This document shows positions 1 to 9,600 of a stretch of 35,413 bases of DNA, piece by piece. The DNA is taken from assembly GCA_014650475.1 (NCBI GenBank), contig BMVA01000034.1, positions 1 through 35,413 on the forward strand. Reading direction: 5' to 3'. The translations under genes were made by a program, and so were the position numbers. The notes under the pieces were generated by a model. It was not told where the DNA came from. It did no database searches and saw nothing but the letters and a program-made list of their open reading frames with translations. Source of the stretch: Streptomyces albogriseolus (GTDB taxonomy: Bacteria; Actinomycetota; Actinomycetes; Streptomycetales; Streptomycetaceae). The first letter of the stretch is position 1. Every line of letters starts with the position of its first letter.

Positions 1-1
1 G

Positions 2-1264
2 GCTCCCGCGCCGGCGCCGGTGCCGGCCGCCGCGGCGCAGGCGGCCGCGGCGCAGTACCCGGCCGCCCCGCACGTCCCGCCCGGCGGGCAGCCCATGCCG
101 TTCACCACCGGATACGTCACGACCGGCATGGTCGCGGGCGAACACCTGTCGATGCACCGGGAGTACCTGGACGGCCAGCTGCGGGTGGCCGACCGGCTCA
201 GCGGGGTGCTGCTGGAGGAGACCGGGCGCGGCGGCCCCAGCGAGAACGTCGTCGCGGGCATCACCGCGGTCACCCAGCACAGCCTGGCGATCGGGCAGAG
301 CCACGTCCAGGCCAGCGAGGTGCTGCGCAGCCTCGCCCAGATGGAGAGCGGCGTGGCGGTGGCCGACGGCCGGACCGCGGCCGACGGACCCGCGGGCTTC
401 GTCCCGGCGAACGGGAACGGGAACGGCCACGCGTACGCGCTCGCCAACGGCAACGGGTACCCGGCCGGCGCGAACGGCAACGGGTACGCCCTGGCGGGCG
501 GGAACGGGCATGCCGCGTACGCGGAGGCGGCCCCTTCGTACGACGCCTACGCGCCCGCGCTCGCCCCGGCGGCCGCCCCGGCGCCGGCGCCCGTCGCGCC
601 CGAGCCGGCGGTCGTCCCCGCCGCGCCGGAACCGGCCGCCGCGCCCGCGGCCTCCACGCCCGTGCCCGCGCCCGCCGCCACGTCGGTCGACGAGGTGCGC
701 AGGGTGCTCCTGGAGAGCGTCGCCGCCAAGACCGGCTACCCCGCCGACATGCTCGAAACCGGCATGGACATCGAAGCCGACCTCGGCATCGACTCCATCA
801 AACGCGTCGAGATCATGGGCACCCTCCGCGACCGCTTCCCCGGATCCGCCGACGCCGCCCCCGAACAACTCGCCGAACTCCGCACCCTCGACGACATCAT
901 CACCTTCATCACCGACGCCACCGGCGCCACCGCACAGCCGCAGGCGACCTCCGGACCCGCCGGCACCCCCGCGGCCGTCTCCGCCGACGGGGTGCGCAAG
1001 GTGCTCCTCGAAAGCGTCGCCGCCAAGACCGGCTACCCCGCCGACATGCTCGAAACCGGCATGGACATCGAAGCCGACCTCGGCATCGACTCCATCAAAC
1101 GCGTCGAGATCATGGGCACCCTCCGCGACCGCTTCCCCGGATCCGCCGACGCCGCCCCCGAACAACTCGCCGAACTCCGCACCCTCGACGACATCATCAC
1201 CTTCATCACCGACGCCGCCGGCGCCACCGCACAGCCGGAGGTGGTGGCCGCCCCAAAAGCCTGA
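2..1264 (+). CDS. pfaA: PfaA-like PUFA synthase subunit, 5'-truncated: linker and two tandem ACPs (frame ends at a UGA)
   Basis: The frame is open from the window edge, so the N-terminal KS and AT domains expected for PfaA lie outside it. What is seen: an Ala/Pro linker, a segment of the type that follows the AT in PfaA proteins (about 95-360, with HREYLDGQL), an Asn-Gly-rich flexible linker (about 408-520), a long Ala/Pro linker, and two ACPs (about 690-920 and 990-1215). Each ACP carries LGIDSIKRVE, whose Ser is the phosphopantetheine site. The frame ends at TGA 1262-1264, yet the next PfaA domain (KR) continues directly in the -1 frame. The ACPs carry the growing chain for the KS, KR, DH and ER activities. 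Two ACPs is low for PfaA proteins, which usually have four to nine. The family call is secure; whether this frame makes a separate product is open. Confidence 0.85.
   Translation, partial: APAPAPVPAAAAQAAAAQYPAAPHVPPGGQPMPFTTGYVTTGMVAGEHLSMHREYLDGQLRVADRLSGVLLEETGRGGPSENVVAGITAVTQHSLAIGQSHVQASEVLRSLAQMESGVAVADGRTAADGPAGFVPANGNGNGHAYALANGNGYPAGANGNGYALAGGNGHAAYAEAAPSYDAYAPALAPAAAPAPAPVAPEPAVVPAAPEPAAAPAASTPVPAPAATSVDEVRRVLLESVAAKTGYPADMLETGMDIEADLGIDSIKRVEIMGTLRDRFPGSADAAPEQLAELRTLDDIITFITDATGATAQPQATSGPAGTPAAVSADGVRKVLLESVAAKTGYPADMLETGMDIEADLGIDSIKRVEIMGTLRDRFPGSADAAPEQLAELRTLDDIITFITDAAGATAQPEVVAAPKA
716..1237 (+). repeat. Direct repeat of the ACP coding sequence (2 x 225 bp, offset 297 bp)
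   Basis: Bases 716-940 and 1013-1237 match at 224 of 225 positions; the only difference is A920 versus G1217. The unit covers nearly all of each ACP and keeps frame, since 297 bp is 99 codons. Such identity at synonymous positions points to recent duplication or ongoing gene conversion. It is also a place where an assembly could collapse or miscount copies. Confidence 0.95.
1237..1264 (+). promoter_or_regulatory. Candidate -1 programmed ribosomal frameshift site
   Basis: In the ACP frame the codons read GCC CCA AAA GCC TGA. Bases 1252-1258 are C CCA AAA, a canonical X XXY YYZ heptamer. A -1 slip gives CCC AAA AGC CTG and enters the open KR frame. GGAGG at 1237-1241 lies ten bases upstream, the distance at which an internal Shine-Dalgarno sequence stimulates -1 shifting in dnaX. 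CCA and AAA are both rare codons in high-GC actinomycetes. Downstream, 1265-1271 can pair with 1335-1341 after a six-base spacer, and 1311-1317 with 1323-1329. Short GC-rich complementarity is common here, so the structures are weak evidence. A missing base in the C4A4 run is the alternative. Confidence 0.5.
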
Positions 1265-3573
1265 CGCCCGGCCTCGGACGCTTCCACGCCGCGCTGACCG
1301 CCGTACCGGAGCCGGACGAGCTGTCCGGCGCCTACCGGGCGGACCCGGTGGCGCTGCTGGCGGGCTCGGGTGAGCTGCTCGAACCGCTGGCCGGGGCGTT
1401 GCGGGCGCGGGGCTGGACGGTGCACACCGGCCGGGAGGCGCCCGAGGGCGCCGAGCGGCTGGACCTGGTCGTCGACTGCGTCGAGGCCGGCGGGCACGAG
1501 GCGCAGCTCGCCGCGCTGCGGGAGACGCTGCTGCTGGCGGGCCGGACGCAGCCGCTGCTGGAGCGGGCCGCGGGCGAGGGGCGCGCCGCGTTCGTCACCG
1601 TGACCCGGCTGGACGGCCGGCTGGGCCTGTCGGGGACGGCGGGCGTGGAGCGGGCCGCGCTGGGCGGTGTCACAGGGTTGGTGAAGACCCTCGCGATCGA
1701 GGCGCCGGCGCTGTTCTGCCGGGCGCTGGACCTGGCGCCGGAGCTGCCGGCCGAGCGCTGCGCGGAGGTGTTCCTGGCGGAGCTGTACGACGCCGAGCGT
1801 GCGCTGACCGAGGTCGGGCGCCCGGCGGACGGGACACGTCTGACCGTGACGCCGGCCGACGAGGCGGACCCGTCGTCGCCGGGCGAGCCGGGCGCCGGCG
1901 CCCCCGGCGCGGACGATCTGCTGGTGGTCACCGGCGGGGCCCGCGGGGTGACGGCGTCCTGCGTGCTGGGGCTCGCCCGGCGCCACCGCACGGGCCTGCT
2001 GCTGCTGGGCCGTACCCCGCTGACCGAGGAGCCCGGGTGGGCGTCCGGGGTGGCGGAGGACGGTCTGCGGGCCGCCGCGGCGGCCGAGCTGAAGCGGTCG
2101 GGCGCCAAGCCGTCGCCGCGCGCCGTGGAGGCGATGGCCCGCGAGGTGACCGCCGTCCGCGAGATCCGCGGCACGCTGGCGGACCTGCGGGCGGCCGGCT
2201 CCGCGGCCGAGTACCTGGCGGTGGACGTCAGCGACGCGGACGCCGTGCGCGAGGCGCTCGCCCCGCACCGTGCCCGGGTCACCGGGGTGGTGCACGGCGC
2301 CGGTGTGCTGGCCGACGGCCTGGTGCGGGACAAGAAGGCCGGCGACGTGGACCGGGTGCTGGCCACCAAGCTGACCGGGCTGCGCAACGTGCTCGGGGCG
2401 CTGGACGGCGCGCGGGTGCGGCACGTGGTGCTGTTCTCCTCGGTCGCCGGTTTCTTCGGCAACCGCGGCCAGTCCGACTACGCGATGGCCAACGAGGCGC
2501 TCAACCGGTGGGCCTGCGCCCTGCGCGCGGCTGCCCCGCGGACCCGGGTCACCTCGGTGAACTGGGGCGCGTGGGCGGGCGGCATGGTCACCCCGGCGCT
2601 GGAGAAGATGTTCGCCGAGCGGGGCGTGACGCTGATCCCGGTCGAGGAGGGCGTGCGGTACTTCGTGGAGCAGTTCTCCGCGGAGCGGGCCGCCGACACG
2701 GTGTGCGTGGTCGGGCCGAGGAGCCCGCTGTCCGCGCGCGAGCCGGCCCCGCTGCCGGCCGGCGGGCTGGTGCTGCGCCGCGCCATGGCGGCCACGGCGG
2801 CCGACGCGGTGATCGCGGACCACGCGATCGGCGGGGTGCCGGTGCTGCCGGCCACCGCGGCCGTGGGAGGTCTGCTGGGCGCGGTGCACCGGGCGGCGCC
2901 CGGGACGCGCGTCACCTCGGTGCGCGGGTTCCAGGTGCACAAGGGCGTCGTCTTCGACGACGGGCGTCCGGACGTGCTGGAGACGACGGTGCGCCAGGCG
3001 GACGGCGCACCGGAGTACGAGGTGTCGGTGCGGGACGGCTCCGGTCGGCCCCGCTACCGGGCGCTGCTGGCGGCCGGTCCGGCGCCGGCGGCCGCGCGGG
3101 TGACGGGTCTGCCGCAGGGCGGGGACGGGGCCCCGGCGCCGTACTACGAGGACGGGACGCTGTTCCACGGCCCGGCCCTGCGCGGCATCACCGGCGTCCT
3201 CGACGCGGGCCGCCGGCTGGTGCTGGCCGCCCGGCTGGCCGACCCCGGCATCGCCCGGGGCGCGTGGCAGGCGCCCGGCTACAGCCCCGTGCTGTCCGAC
3301 CTGCTGCTGCAGGCGGTGCTGGTGTGGGCGCGTCTGCACCGCGGCGAGGCCGTGCTGCCGACCGCGGTGGGCGAGGTCGAACTGCTCGCGCCGCTGCCCG
3401 AGGACGAGCCCTTCCGGCTGGTCGTCGACGCGGTGTCCGAGACGGCGAGCGGCATCCGCTGCACGGTCACGGCGTGCACGCCCGACGGGCGGGTGCTGCA
3501 GCGGATGCGCGAGGTCGAGGCAGTGCCGAGCCCGGGGCTGGCGGAGAAGTTCGCCGCGGCGTCCGGGTCCTGA
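1258..3573 (+). CDS. pfaA: PfaA-like PUFA synthase, C-terminal part: ketoreductase and dehydratase (-1 frame relative to the ACPs)
   Basis: This is the -1 frame continuation of the ACP frame; AGC at 1258 is its first codon after the proposed slip. The first potential independent start is GTG 1348, which has no good ribosome binding site and would cut off residues (RFHAAL...PEPDEL) resembling the linker that precedes the KR in PfaA proteins. KR: nucleotide-binding TGGARGVTA at 1930-1956, catalytic Ser at about 2437-2442 and Tyr at 2479 in SDYAMANEAL. It reduces the beta-keto group with NADPH. The C-terminal third is a hot-dog dehydratase with His at 2821 in an HxxxGxxxxP motif and a later SPVLSDLLLQ segment carrying the expected Asp. 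It ends 27 bp before the pfaC-like gene. I believe it is normally fused to the ACP part. Confidence 0.85.
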   Translation, partial: SLTPGLGRFHAALTAVPEPDELSGAYRADPVALLAGSGELLEPLAGALRARGWTVHTGREAPEGAERLDLVVDCVEAGGHEAQLAALRETLLLAGRTQPLLERAAGEGRAAFVTVTRLDGRLGLSGTAGVERAALGGVTGLVKTLAIEAPALFCRALDLAPELPAERCAEVFLAELYDAERALTEVGRPADGTRLTVTPADEADPSSPGEPGAGAPGADDLLVVTGGARGVTASCVLGLARRHRTGLLLLGRTPLTEEPGWASGVAEDGLRAAAAAELKRSGAKPSPRAVEAMAREVTAVREIRGTLADLRAAGSAAEYLAVDVSDADAVREALAPHRARVTGVVHGAGVLADGLVRDKKAGDVDRVLATKLTGLRNVLGALDGARVRHVVLFSSVAGFFGNRGQSDYAMANEALNRWACALRAAAPRTRVTSVNWGAWAGGMVTPALEKMFAERGVTLIPVEEGVRYFVEQFSAERAADTVCVVGPRSPLSAREPAPLPAGGLVLRRAMAATAADAVIADHAIGGVPVLPATAAVGGLLGAVHRAAPGTRVTSVRGFQVHKGVVFDDGRPDVLETTVRQADGAPEYEVSVRDGSGRPRYRALLAAGPAPAAARVTGLPQGGDGAPAPYYEDGTLFHGPALRGITGVLDAGRRLVLAARLADPGIARGAWQAPGYSPVLSDLLLQAVLVWARLHRGEAVLPTAVGEVELLAPLPEDEPFRLVVDAVSETASGIRCTVTACTPDGRVLQRMREVEAVPSPGLAEKFAAASGS

Positions 3574-3600
3574 CGAGTCGAGTGGGAGAACTGGGAAACC

Positions 3601-6600
3601 ATGTCCAGCACACTCCGCGGCGCCGGTCGCCGCGACGAGCCGGTGGCCATCGTGGGTATGGCCTGCCTCCTTCCCGGTGCGCACACCCCCGACGAGTTCT
3701 GGGAGGCGCTGCTCGCCGGGGAGGACCACCGCACGGAGGGCGGCCGGGAGGTCTTCGGGACCGACCCGGCCGTGCCCGGCGGGTGGGGTGACGCGGACCA
3801 CCGTGTCACCGCCACGCGCGGCGGATTCGTCCATGAACCGCCGATCGACCTGACCGGCCTGAACGTGCCCGCCGGTGAACTCGCCGCCCTGGACCGGGTG
3901 GTGCTGTGGTCGCTGCACACGGTCCGCCAGGCGCTCGCCGACGCGGGCCTGGACGGGCCGGACGGGCTGGCGCGCACCGGGCTGGTGCTGGGCAACTACT
4001 CGTTCCCCACCGAGGCGTCGGTGGGTCTGTGCACCCCGCCCGTGCGGCGGGCGGTCACCGAGGGCCTGGCGCGTGCCGGGCTGCCCGTGCCGCCCGCCGC
4101 GGCGGGTGAGCCGGAGCCCGCGGCGGAGAACCTGTGGCCGTTCGGGCAGCCGGCGACGGTGACCGCGCGGGCGCTCGGTCTGGGCGGGCCCCGGCTGGCG
4201 CTGGACGCGGCGTGCTCCTCGGCGCTGTACGCGATGGCGCTGGCCCGGGACTACCTGGCCACCGGCGCGGCCGACGTGATGGTGGCCGGAGCGGTGTGCG
4301 CGCCCGACCCGCTGCTGATCCACCTGTCCTTCTCGGATCTGCACGCCTACCCGGACAACGGGGTCAGCCAGCCCTTCGACGGCCGGTCCTCCGGCATCGT
4401 CACCGGCCAGGGCGCGGGCGTGCTGGTGCTCAAGCGGCTCTCGGACGCGCTGCGGGACGGCGACCGGGTGCACGCGGTGCTGGAGTCGGTCGGGCTGACC
4501 AACGACGGGGCCGGCCGGCACCTGCTGAGCCCGAACGTGCGCGGTCAGCTGGGCGCCTACCGGCAGGCGTACACGCACGTGGACCCGGCGTCGGTGGACT
4601 ACATCGAGTGCCACGCGACGGGGACCCCGCTGGGGGACGCGACGGAACTGCGCGGCCTGGCCGAGTACTTCGGCTCGGTGGGCGCCGAGGTGCCGCTGCT
4701 GGGGTCGGTGAAGGGCAACGTCGGCCATCTGCTGACGGTCGCCGGCTTCACCAGTGTGCTCAAGACGGTGCTGGCGCTGCGGCACGGCGTCGTCCCCGCC
4801 ACGCCCGGGGTGCTCTCGCCGCTGCGGCCGGAGGGCGCCGAGGCGGTCGCGGACCGGCTGGTGCTGGAGTCCCGCCCGTGGCCGGAGCGGGATGGTCCGC
4901 GGCGTGCCGCGGTGTCCGCGTTCGGCTTCGGCGGCACCAACGCGCACGCGGTGCTGACCGGCCCCCGGGCGCTGACCGGCTCCTCCCCCGCCGTGGGGCT
5001 GAAGCCCGGCGAGGAGTCCGGTGCCGCCGGTGCGCGGCCGGTGCGGCAGCCGCGGCTCGCGGTGGTGGGGCTGGGGACGCGGCTCGGGCCGCTCACCGGC
5101 ACCGGTGAGCTGGCACGCGCGGCGCGGTCGGGACGGCCGGCGCTGACCGGGCGGCCCGCGAACCGCTGGTACGGCGCCGAGCAGGTGCCGGGCGGTCCGC
5201 TGGCCACGACCGTGGCCGAGGGCGCCGACCCGGCCGGCGGCTACGTCGACGCCGTGGACGTGCGTCCGCGTACCTACCGCATCCCGCCGAACGAGCTGGC
5301 CCAGGCCAACCCGCAGCACCTGGCGCTGTTCGAGGCGGCGGAGCAGGCGTTGGCGGACGCCGGTCTCGACGCCCCGCCGCCCGGGGTCAAGGCGGACGAG
5401 CTGCCCGGGTCCCGGGTCGGCGTGGTGGTCGCCATGGAGATGGAGCCGCGCACCCACACCCACCGCGCCCGGTTCGACATCGGCGCCCATGTCCGCGCCG
5501 AGTGCGCGCGGGCCGGGGTGACGCTGGACGCGGAGCGGCTGGACCGCCTGGAGGAGGCGGTGCGCGGCGCCGTGCACGACCCGATCGGCGCCAACGAGGT
5601 CCTCAGCTACATCGGCAACGTGATGGCGAGCCGGATCTCCTCCTCCCGCAACCTGACCGGCCCGTCGTTCACCCTGGCGGCCGACGGCACCGCCGCGGTG
5701 CGGGCCCTGGAGGTGGCCCGTCTGCTGCTGCTCGACCCCACCGTGGACGCCGTGCTGGTGGGCGCGGTGGACCTGGCCGCCGGCGCGGAGAACACCCGGG
5801 CCAGGGCCCGGATCGCCACCGCGCGCGGCGAGGAGATGCCGGTGCTGGGCGACGGGGCCGCCGCCGTGGTCGTCACCCGTGAGGACGCCGTGCGGGGGCG
5901 GCGCGTGTACGCCACGGTCGACGCGCTGGCCGTGCACTGTGCGCCGGACCGCGCGGACGCGGTGGCCGGGGCGGCCCGGCAGGCCCTGTCGGCCGCGGAG
6001 GCCGGCCCGGCGGACGTGGCCTACCTGGAGCTGTCGGGGGCCGTCGCGGACGCCCGCCGGGAGGAGGCCGCCGCGCTGGCCGCGGTGTACCGGGCCGGCG
6101 AGGGCGACGACCCGTACGGGTGCGCGCTGGGCGGCACCACCGCGCTGGTCGGGGACACCGGCCGGGCGGCGCCGCTGGCGTCGCTGGTCTCGGCCGTCCT
6201 CGCGGTGCACCACGCGGAGTTCCCGCCCGCGCCGGAGGGTCTGCTGGACGCGTCCGCGCCCGGGCTCGAGGGGTCGCGGTTCACGCTGCTCGGCGATCCC
6301 CAGCCGTGGCTGCCCGAGCGGCGCGGCGGGCGGCGGACGGCCGCGGTGAGCGTGCTCGGCGACGACGGCCCGCACGGAGCGACCGCCGCCCACCTCGTGG
6401 TGCGCGGCACGGCGCCGGACGCCGCCGGGGCGCCGGCGGCGTCCTGGACGGACGGTCCGGGCGTGTGGATCCTGCCGTTCTCCGCCGAGGACGGTCCGGC
6501 GCTCGCCTCCGCCGCGGCGGCCCTGCGCGCGGAGATCGCGGGCCGGGGCGCCGAGGCGGTGGTGCGGGAGGCCGCGCACCTGCCCAGGGCCGGCCGGCTG

Positions 6601-9600
6601 ACGGCGGTGGTGGTCGCGGCCGACGAGGCCCGGCTGGACGCCGAACTGGCCGCGGCCGAACGGGACCTGCCGTCGGTCGCCGACGGGGGCGGGGAGTGGA
6701 GCACGCCGTCCGGCAGCTTCTGCACCGCCCGGCCGGTCGGCCCCGAGGGCCGGGTCGCGTTCGTCTATCCGGGCGCCTTCGCCACCTACCCGGGCGCCGG
6801 ACGTGATCTGTTCCGGCTGTTCCCGGGGCTGCGGGCCGCCTTCGAGCGGGAGGCGGACCGGCCGGCCGAGCGGCTCAAGCACCGCTCGCTGTTCCCGCGG
6901 GCGCGGGGGCCGGTCGACCGGCGCGCGATGATGCGGCACGAGGCGGAGCTGATCGAGGACATCCCGGTGATGCTGGCCGCGGGCACCAACTTCGCGGTGC
7001 TGCAGACCCGGTTGCTGCGGGACGTCCTGGGCGTGGCCCCGGACGGCGCGTTCGGCTACAGCCTGGGCGAGTCCAGCATGCTGTTCGCGACCGGGGTGTG
7101 GGCCGAGGCGGCGCGCGACGACGCCGCCCTGGCCGCGACGCCGCTGTTCCGCGACCGGCTGCGCGGACGCAAGGAGCAGGTGCGCGAGGCGTGGTCGCTG
7201 CCGGCGGACACCCCGGACGCGGGGGTGTGGACGACGCGGGTGCTGCTGGCGGGCGCCGACCGGGTGCGCGACGCCATGACCGGCCTGGACCGGGTGTTCC
7301 TCACGCACGTCAACACCCCGCGGGAGACGGTGGTCGCGGGCGATCCCGGGCAGGTCCGCGAGCTTGTCGAGCGGGTGGGGTGCCAGGCGGCCAAGGCGCC
7401 CGCCAACCATGTGATGCACTGCCCCGTCGTCGACCCCGCGCTGCCCGGCCTGGCCGCGCTGAACGACTACCCGCTCGCCGGCGACGTCCCGTCGCTCGAG
7501 CTGCTGTCCGCCTACGACTACGACACCGTCCCGGTCACCGACCGGGCGGAGCTGGCCGGGCGGATCGCGCACACCCTGCGCTCCACGATCGACTTCGCGC
7601 GGCTGGCGCGGACCGCGCACGACCGCGGCTACCGCTACTTCGTCGAGGTCGGCCCCGGCGCCACCTGCACCCGCTGGATCACCGAGACGCTCGGCGGGCG
7701 CGCGCATCTGGCGGTGTCGGTGGACCGGCGCGGCGCCGCCGGCGCGGCCGCCCTCGCGCAGGCCCTGGCCCGGCTGGTCGCCCACGGTCTGGACGTGGAC
7801 CTGGGCGTGCTCTTCCCCGCCCCCCGCACCGCCGCCGCGCCCGGGCCCGTCCTGAGGGTGGCCTGCGGGGGCGAGGCGACCGTGGAGCGGGTGGCCCGCG
7901 CGGCGGCCCCGCTGCTCGCCCCGACCGCTTCCGCCGACTCCCCCGAGGTGACCGCCGTCATGAGCCCCGCTCCCCCGCCGAGTGCCGTCCCGCCCCAGGA
8001 GGCGGCGGCCGGGCCCGTCCCGGTGTCCGAGGGGATCGTCGTCGAGGGAACTCCCTTCGTCCATCTGCCGGAACCGGCTCATGTGCCCGCTCTCGCGGGC
8101 GCCGGGGCGCACCGGGCGGCGCCGGCCGTTCCGGCCGCCCGGGCGTCCCTGCCGGGGCCGGTGTCGCCGCTCCAGGCGATCGCGGCGAGCGTGGCGCACG
8201 CCCACCGGGCCGCGCTGCGGGCCCAGCACGCCGTGCTGGAGGCCTCGCTGCGGACGCTGACGCCGTCCGGGCCGGCGTATCCGGGCCGGCCCGCACCGTC
8301 CCTGCCGCCGGCCGGCCCGCCGGGGCCGCGGACGCCGGAGCCGCAGGCGCCCGCGCCGGAGCCGGGCGGTGACGGCGGCGGGCCCGTGGTCTGGGACGAG
8401 CGGGATCTGCTGGAGTTCGCACAGGGCCGCGTGGCCCCGGTGTTCGGGCCGGCGTTCGCCGAGGTCGACACCTACCCGCGGCGCTGCCGGCTGCCGGAGC
8501 CGCCGTACCACTTCGTCAGCCGGGTCACCCGTGTCAAGGGCGAGACCGGGGTGTTCGAACCGTCGGAGATCACCACCGAGTACGACGTGCCGGTGGGCGC
8601 CTGGTACAGCGTCGACGGTCTGGTGCCGTGCGCGGTCACCATCGAGGCCGGTCAGTGCGACATGCTGCTGATCAGCTACCTGGGCATCGACTTCCGCACC
8701 CGGGGCGAGCGCGTCTACCGGCTGCTGGACAGCCGGCTGGTCTTCCACGGCCCGCTGCCGCGCGAGGGGCAGACGCTGCGCTACGACATCCGCATCGACC
8801 GGTTCGTGTGGAACGGCGACAGCCTGCTGTTCTTCTTCAACTACCGCTGCTACGCGGACGGCGAGCTGATCCTCGAACTGCTCGACGCGTGCGCCGGGTT
8901 CTTCACCCCCGCCGAGCTGGAGGACTCCCTCGGCGTGGTGGAGACGGCCGCCGACCGGGCGCGCCGCGCGGCGATGACGCCGGCCTGGTTCAAGCCGCTG
9001 GCCCGCACCGACGTCACGTCGCTGAGCGGGGCCGATCTGGCGCTGCTCGCCGAGGGACGGCCGGGTGAGGTGTTCGGGCCGCGCTGGGACCAGCGGGCGG
9101 ACGGTGCGAACCGTTCGCTGCGGCTGCCCGGCGAGATGCTCCGCATGATCGACGAGATCACGTCGGTGGACCGCCTGGGCGGTCCGCGCGGCCTGGGACG
9201 TCTGTCGGCGGTCAAGCGGCTCGACCCGGACGGCTGGTACTTCCGCTGCCACTTCACCGGCGACCCGGTGCTGGCCGGTTCGCTCATCGCCGAGGGCGGT
9301 GTGCAGCTGCTCCAGGTGTACGCGATGTACCTGGGCATGCACCTGGTGCTGCCCGACGGGGAGTTCCAGTCGGTGCCGGGGCTGGAGACCGAGGTGAAGG
9401 TGCGCGGGCAGATCACCCCGGACATGCGGCAGGTCCGCTACGAGGTGGACGTGATCGAGCTGACGATGCTGCCGCGGCCCACGGTGATCGCGGACATCAC
9501 CGTGTACGACGGGGACAAGCCGATCGTGTCGATGCGCAACTTCGGCGTCCGCGTCCAGGAGAAGCCGGGCACGCCGTACCGGCCCGAGACCGGCGGGCTC

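Noticed and set aside
408-520. Asn-Gly-rich repeat in the PfaA linker as a separate functional element
   Set aside because: It reads as a disordered interdomain linker; the DNA repeat is imperfect and short.
1265-1341. Downstream RNA structure as proof of frameshifting
   Set aside because: Seven-base complementarities arise often by chance at this GC content; kept only as weak support for the slip site.
1348-1360. Independent translation start of the KR-DH part at GTG 1348
   Set aside because: There is no convincing ribosome binding site, and linker residues resembling other PfaA proteins are encoded upstream in the same frame, so fusion to the ACP part fits better.
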